From contig CP058708.1 of the NCBI GenBank assembly GCA_013414765.1, positions 3,591,553-3,655,552 on the forward strand: a stretch of DNA of 64,000 nucleotides, written 5' to 3'. Source of the DNA: Candidatus Accumulibacter cognatus. GTDB lineage: Bacteria > Pseudomonadota > Gammaproteobacteria > Burkholderiales > Rhodocyclaceae. Shown here one piece after another: positions 61,219 to 64,000 of this stretch. The translations under genes were made by a program, and so were the position numbers. The notes below the pieces were generated by a model. The model was not told the DNA's origin and made no database searches. It worked only from the letters and a program-made list of their open reading frames with translations. The first letter of the stretch is position 1, and each line of letters opens with the position of its first letter.

Positions 61219-62763
61219 CAGCCTGTCGGCCTTTGGGCCCGCTCGCCGCCAAATATGCTAAAATCATATGGATTAGCGCAACCGGGGTTCGGCATGTCCC
61301 AATTCATTGTCACCGACCGCAAGACAGACTACCTGCTGCCCCCGTCAGTTGACGATTGGCTGAGCCAAGATCACTTGGCCCGGTTCATCGTGGAGGTGGT
61401 GGACCAACTCGACCTGTCGAACCTGACCCGGCAGTACGCTGGGCGCGGATCGAAGGCGTACCATCCGGCGACCCTGCTGTCGATTATGGTCTATGGCTAC
61501 AGCACGGGAATCTTCTCGAGCCGCAAGCTGGAGCGGGCGACCTACGACTCGGTGGCGTTTCGCTACATTGCGGCGGGCAGCCATCCGGATCACGACAGCT
61601 TGGCGACGTTCCGGAGGCGTTTTCTTGACGAACTGAGCGACCTGTTTGTACAGGTCCTGGAGATGGCCAAGGAAATGAAGCTGCTGAAGCTGGGGACCGT
61701 TTGTCTTGATGGGACGAAGATCGAAGCGAACGCTTCGAGGCACAGCGCGCTCTCGCATGGACACCTCGAAAAGCTGGAAGCGCAGCTCAAGGCCGAGGTA
61801 CAGGAGCTCTTCGCCCTGGCGGAGCAGGCCGACCAGGCGGACGTTCCGGACGGGGTGAGCCTCCCCGAAGAAATCAAGCGTCGCGAAGACCGGCTAGCGG
61901 CGATGGCGGCGGCCAAGGGGAAGATTGCTGCTCGGGCCGAGGAGCGCTATCAGCGAGAGAAAGCCGAGTACGACGAGAAGATGGCCCGGCGTAAGGCCAA
62001 GGAAGAAGTCACGGGCAAGAAAACCGGCGGCAGGCCGCCGAAGGCGCCCAAGCCGGGAGCGCGGGACAGCGACCAGATCAACCTGACCGACGAAGAATCG
62101 CGGATCATGCCGGTGGCCGGTGGCGGCTTCGAACAGGCGTACAACGCGCAGGCTGGGGTTGATGCAGCGACGATGCTGGTCGTGGCGGTCGGCGTAACGC
62201 AAGCCCCCAATGACAAGGAGCAGGTCGAGCCGATGCTGGCGACGCTCAAGGCACAAGCCGAGGTTCTGGGGACTGTCGAAACGCTGATCGCCGACAGCGG
62301 CTTCTGCAGCGAGAAGAACGTCAACGCGTGCGCGGCGGCCGGCATTGATCCGGTGATCGCGCCGGCTCGCGACGAGCACCACCCGGACTGGCGGGAGCGA
62401 CACAGCGAACCGGCAGCGCTGCCGGAGAACGCGACCCCCGTACAAGCCCTGTCGCATCGCTTGAAGACCCAAGCGGGGCGCGCCCTCTATGCCTTGCGCA
62501 AGCAAACCGTCGAGCCGGTCTTCGGCATCATCAAATCGGTCATGGGTTTTCGCCGGTTCTCGCTGCGGGGCTTGAAAAAGGTCACCGGAGAGTGGACGCT
62601 GGTTTGCTTGGCGTGGAACTTGAAGCGTATGGCCAAGTTGCGCCCACAGTAGGGAAAAACGGCAGAAAAACCTTGCGATAGGACTGAAAACCAACCCAAT
62701 CCAGCACTTTCATTCCGTATCGTGAAGCTTGGCGGGGCTTCAGACGTCAAGTCCGACAAGCTG
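61219..62763 (+). mobile_element. IS1182-family insertion sequence, copy 2
   Basis: 1545 bp, the same length as copy 1. Ends CAGCCTGTCGGCC (61219-61231) and GTCCGACAAGCTG (62751-62763) are imperfect inverted repeats. The 4-bp duplication CTAG flanks it at 61215-61218 and 62764-62767. It splits the decayed kinase region from the PstS-like fragment. Confidence 0.95.
61294..62652 (+). CDS. IS1182-family transposase (copy 2)
   Basis: 452 residues from the ATG at 61294; the longer frame from 61255 lacks a family match. Same architecture as the copy at 8640: D of CLDGTKIEANAS, D of IADSGFCSEKN and E of TVEPVFGIIKSVMGF are intact. It differs from copy 1 at scattered positions (for example VDQLDLSNLTRQ in place of IDSLDLSKLTRQ). 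The 3' end lacks the hairpin found after copy 1. Confidence 0.95.
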   Translation: MSQFIVTDRKTDYLLPPSVDDWLSQDHLARFIVEVVDQLDLSNLTRQYAGRGSKAYHPATLLSIMVYGYSTGIFSSRKLERATYDSVAFRYIAAGSHPDHDSLATFRRRFLDELSDLFVQVLEMAKEMKLLKLGTVCLDGTKIEANASRHSALSHGHLEKLEAQLKAEVQELFALAEQADQADVPDGVSLPEEIKRREDRLAAMAAAKGKIAARAEERYQREKAEYDEKMARRKAKEEVTGKKTGGRPPKAPKPGARDSDQINLTDEESRIMPVAGGGFEQAYNAQAGVDAATMLVVAVGVTQAPNDKEQVEPMLATLKAQAEVLGTVETLIADSGFCSEKNVNACAAAGIDPVIAPARDEHHPDWRERHSEPAALPENATPVQALSHRLKTQAGRALYALRKQTVEPVFGIIKSVMGFRRFSLRGLKKVTGEWTLVCLAWNLKRMAKLRPQ

Positions 62764-62782
62764 CTAGGCGCGGCTGGGGGCT

Positions 62783-62911
62783 TCAGTGGCCTCCTTGGCT
62801 ACGCGCAAGCAACGCCACCTCGTGCTTTTCAACCTGGTCGATGGCCCGACTGACACTGGCGGCGATGCCGGTCACCAGTTGCTCCATGGTTACCTGCCCC
62901 GTGCCTTTCAT
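62783..62911 (-). pseudogene. Remnant ORF between IS1182 and PstS-like fragment
   Basis: 42 codons, MKGTGQVTMEQLVTGIAASV then SRAIDQVEKHEVALLARSQG and GH. Its ATG overlaps the TGA of the preceding fragment. No family is recognised. It is probably a leftover of the gene that once stood between the PstS-like protein and the kinase; it ends 20 bases before the IS. Confidence 0.4.
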
Positions 62912-63054
62912 CGTTTGAACGACACCCGGATCTTCATGGTGCCCAGCGCGCTAAGGGTGCCGCCAATCCGGGTGGGTTCGCCGCTGGCGCCGCCGGGCAA
63001 GACCAACAGTACCGCTACCCATGGGGCGCAATGCCTGCGTATGCCGATGCCCAT
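62908..63054 (-). pseudogene. N-terminal fragment of a PstS-like periplasmic binding protein
   Basis: 48 codons starting at ATG 63054: a signal peptide (CAPWVAVLLVLPGGASG) and then GEPTRIGGTLSALGTMKI, which resembles the mature N-terminus of phosphate-type substrate-binding proteins (IRIGGTGxALGTM). The frame ends soon after with no further match, so the rest of the gene was lost. Confidence 0.55.
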
Positions 63055-63080
63055 GCTGCGCTTGAGAGTAAGGCCAGGCA

Positions 63081-64000
63081 TCAACGTACACGCAAGTGGC
63101 CGAGCGCCTGGTCGAGGTGCGCGGCCAGGTCACGCAAGGCCTGCGCCGACTGCGCCGTGCCCTGGGAGGCCGAGTAGCTGGCTTCGGCCATCTGGGCGAT
63201 CTGCTCGACCCCCTGGGCAATCGTCTGGCTGGCGAGGCTCTGTTCCCGGATAGCGCCCGAGATGCTGCCGACCGTCGTGATGACCTCGTTGGTGCGGCCT
63301 TCGATTTCACCGATCGCCTGACCCGCCCGGTCGGCCAGGACGCCGCCCTGCTCGACCTGGGCGACGCCGTCTTCCATCTGGTGGACAGCCGCCTTGGCGC
63401 CATCCTGAATGTGGCCGATCATCTCGCTGATCGAGTGCGTGGAGGTTGCCGTCCTTTCGGCGAGTTTGCGCACTTCATCGGCAACGACCGCAAAGCCGCA
63501 GCCCTGTTCCCCCGCACGCGCCGCCTCGATGGCGGCGTTGAGGGCGAGCAGATTGGTCTGATCGGCGATCTCGCGGATCACTTGAACAACCGCCGAAATG
63601 TCCTGCGAGCGGCGTCCGAGTTCGCTCACCGTCGTCGACGCCTGGCGAACGAAACCGGTGATCTGGTTCATCGCCCCTACCGCCTGGTGAATCACCTCGG
63701 CGCCCTGGCTCGCTGCCTGCCCGGAGGAGACCGATAGCCCCTGTGCCGCGTGTGCATGTTCGGCTACCTGATCGATGCTGACGCTCATTTCCTCGACCGA
63801 AGCCGCCATTCCGGTCGCCGCATCGCGCTGCACCTGCGCGCTGCCGCTGACCTTTTCGGCCGCCGTTACCAGCGCGAGCGACTGTTCGAGCATCGTTGAC
63901 GAGGCCTTGCGGACGCTGCTGACCGTCGTTTGCAGATTCTCCGACATCTTGCCGATGGCCTGCTTCAGACGACCGACTTCGTCGGCACTGTCGCCCGTCA
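63081..64000 (-). CDS. Methyl-accepting chemotaxis protein, C-terminal part (N-terminus outside window)
   Basis: About 305 residues are visible, reading in from the right edge without a start. The first residues ([15 protein letters not shown]) are the end of a HAMP linker. Then comes the signalling domain, a long coiled coil with methylation helices ([20 protein letters not shown]) and the hairpin tip [20 protein letters not shown] followed by [20 protein letters not shown], the CheA/CheW-contact signature. It ends [10 protein letters not shown] without a CheR-binding pentapeptide. The sensory domain cannot be seen. It lies upstream of the PstS-like and kinase remnants on the same strand. 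Confidence 0.92.
   Translation of the reverse strand, partial: TGDSADEVGRLKQAIGKMSENLQTTVSSVRKASSTMLEQSLALVTAAEKVSGSAQVQRDAATGMAASVEEMSVSIDQVAEHAHAAQGLSVSSGQAASQGAEVIHQAVGAMNQITGFVRQASTTVSELGRRSQDISAVVQVIREIADQTNLLALNAAIEAARAGEQGCGFAVVADEVRKLAERTATSTHSISEMIGHIQDGAKAAVHQMEDGVAQVEQGGVLADRAGQAIGEIEGRTNEVITTVGSISGAIREQSLASQTIAQGVEQIAQMAEASYSASQGTAQSAQALRDLAAHLDQALGHLRVR

Overview
The window reads as the chromosome of a GC-rich betaproteobacterium, most likely Rhodocyclaceae (an Accumulibacter/Dechloromonas/Azoarcus-type organism). Three things support this: the tmRNA gene is circularly permuted with the tag ANDERFALAA, a PrsT-like TPR protein of the PEP-CTERM/exopolysaccharide type opens the window, and the transposases are typical of that group. 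The species assignment is an inference.

Layout. (1) 1-5.2 kb, + strand: end of a PrsT-like TPR protein, nucleotide-sugar genes tviB and tviC, a Sel1/lytic transglycosylase and a trypsin-like periplasmic protease. This looks like an exopolysaccharide/envelope locus. (2) 5.3-7.2 kb, - strand: a membrane class III adenylate cyclase and a small HExxH putative metalloprotease. (3) 7.8-17.8 kb: an island of nested insertion sequences. An ISAzo13-family element is split by an IS1182-family element and by an IS4-family element that itself carries an IS5/IS903-type element. Beside it, a MITE-like element is split by an IS66-family element, which is in turn split by two identical inverted copies of a second IS66-family element. 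Most termini and target duplications can be read. (4) 17.8-23 kb, - strand: a four-gene operon with a GT41 (O-GlcNAc-transferase-like) TPR glycosyltransferase, a methyltransferase and two proteins of unknown function. (5) 23.2-27.4 kb: a 1340-residue Thr/Ser-rich repeat protein behind a near-consensus sigma-28 (FliA) promoter. (6) 27.5-48.8 kb: a large flagellar cluster (fliK paralogue, fliT, S, D, flaG, fliC, fliR, Q, P, O, N, M, L, a second fliK, fliJ, I, H, G, F on the - strand; the FleS/FleR-type kinase and sigma-54 activator and fliE on the + strand). (7) 48.9-49.1 kb: permuted two-piece tmRNA gene. (8) 49.3-58 kb, - strand: small hypothetical protein, fused phosphotransferase/P-loop kinase, P-type cation ATPase, a membrane-anchored unknown protein, fructosamine-kinase family protein and a diguanylate cyclase. 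(9) 58-64 kb: a REC-PAS-GGDEF-EAL regulator, a decayed hybrid histidine kinase split from a truncated PstS-like fragment by a second IS1182 copy, and the signalling end of a chemoreceptor that runs off the window.

How it fits together. The FleS/FleR-type pair plus sigma-54 should switch on the early flagellar genes; a sigma-54 promoter is visible before fliE. FliA then drives late genes; sigma-28 promoters are visible before fliC and before the repeat protein. The repeat protein therefore looks like a member of the late flagellar regulon, and its glycosyltransferase neighbour suggests that it or flagellin is O-glycosylated. The most interesting signals are this sigma-28-driven repeat protein with its GT41 operon, the permuted tmRNA, the minisatellite-expanded FliK, an in-frame slippery heptamer in the ISAzo13 transposase and the resolvable nest of mobile elements.
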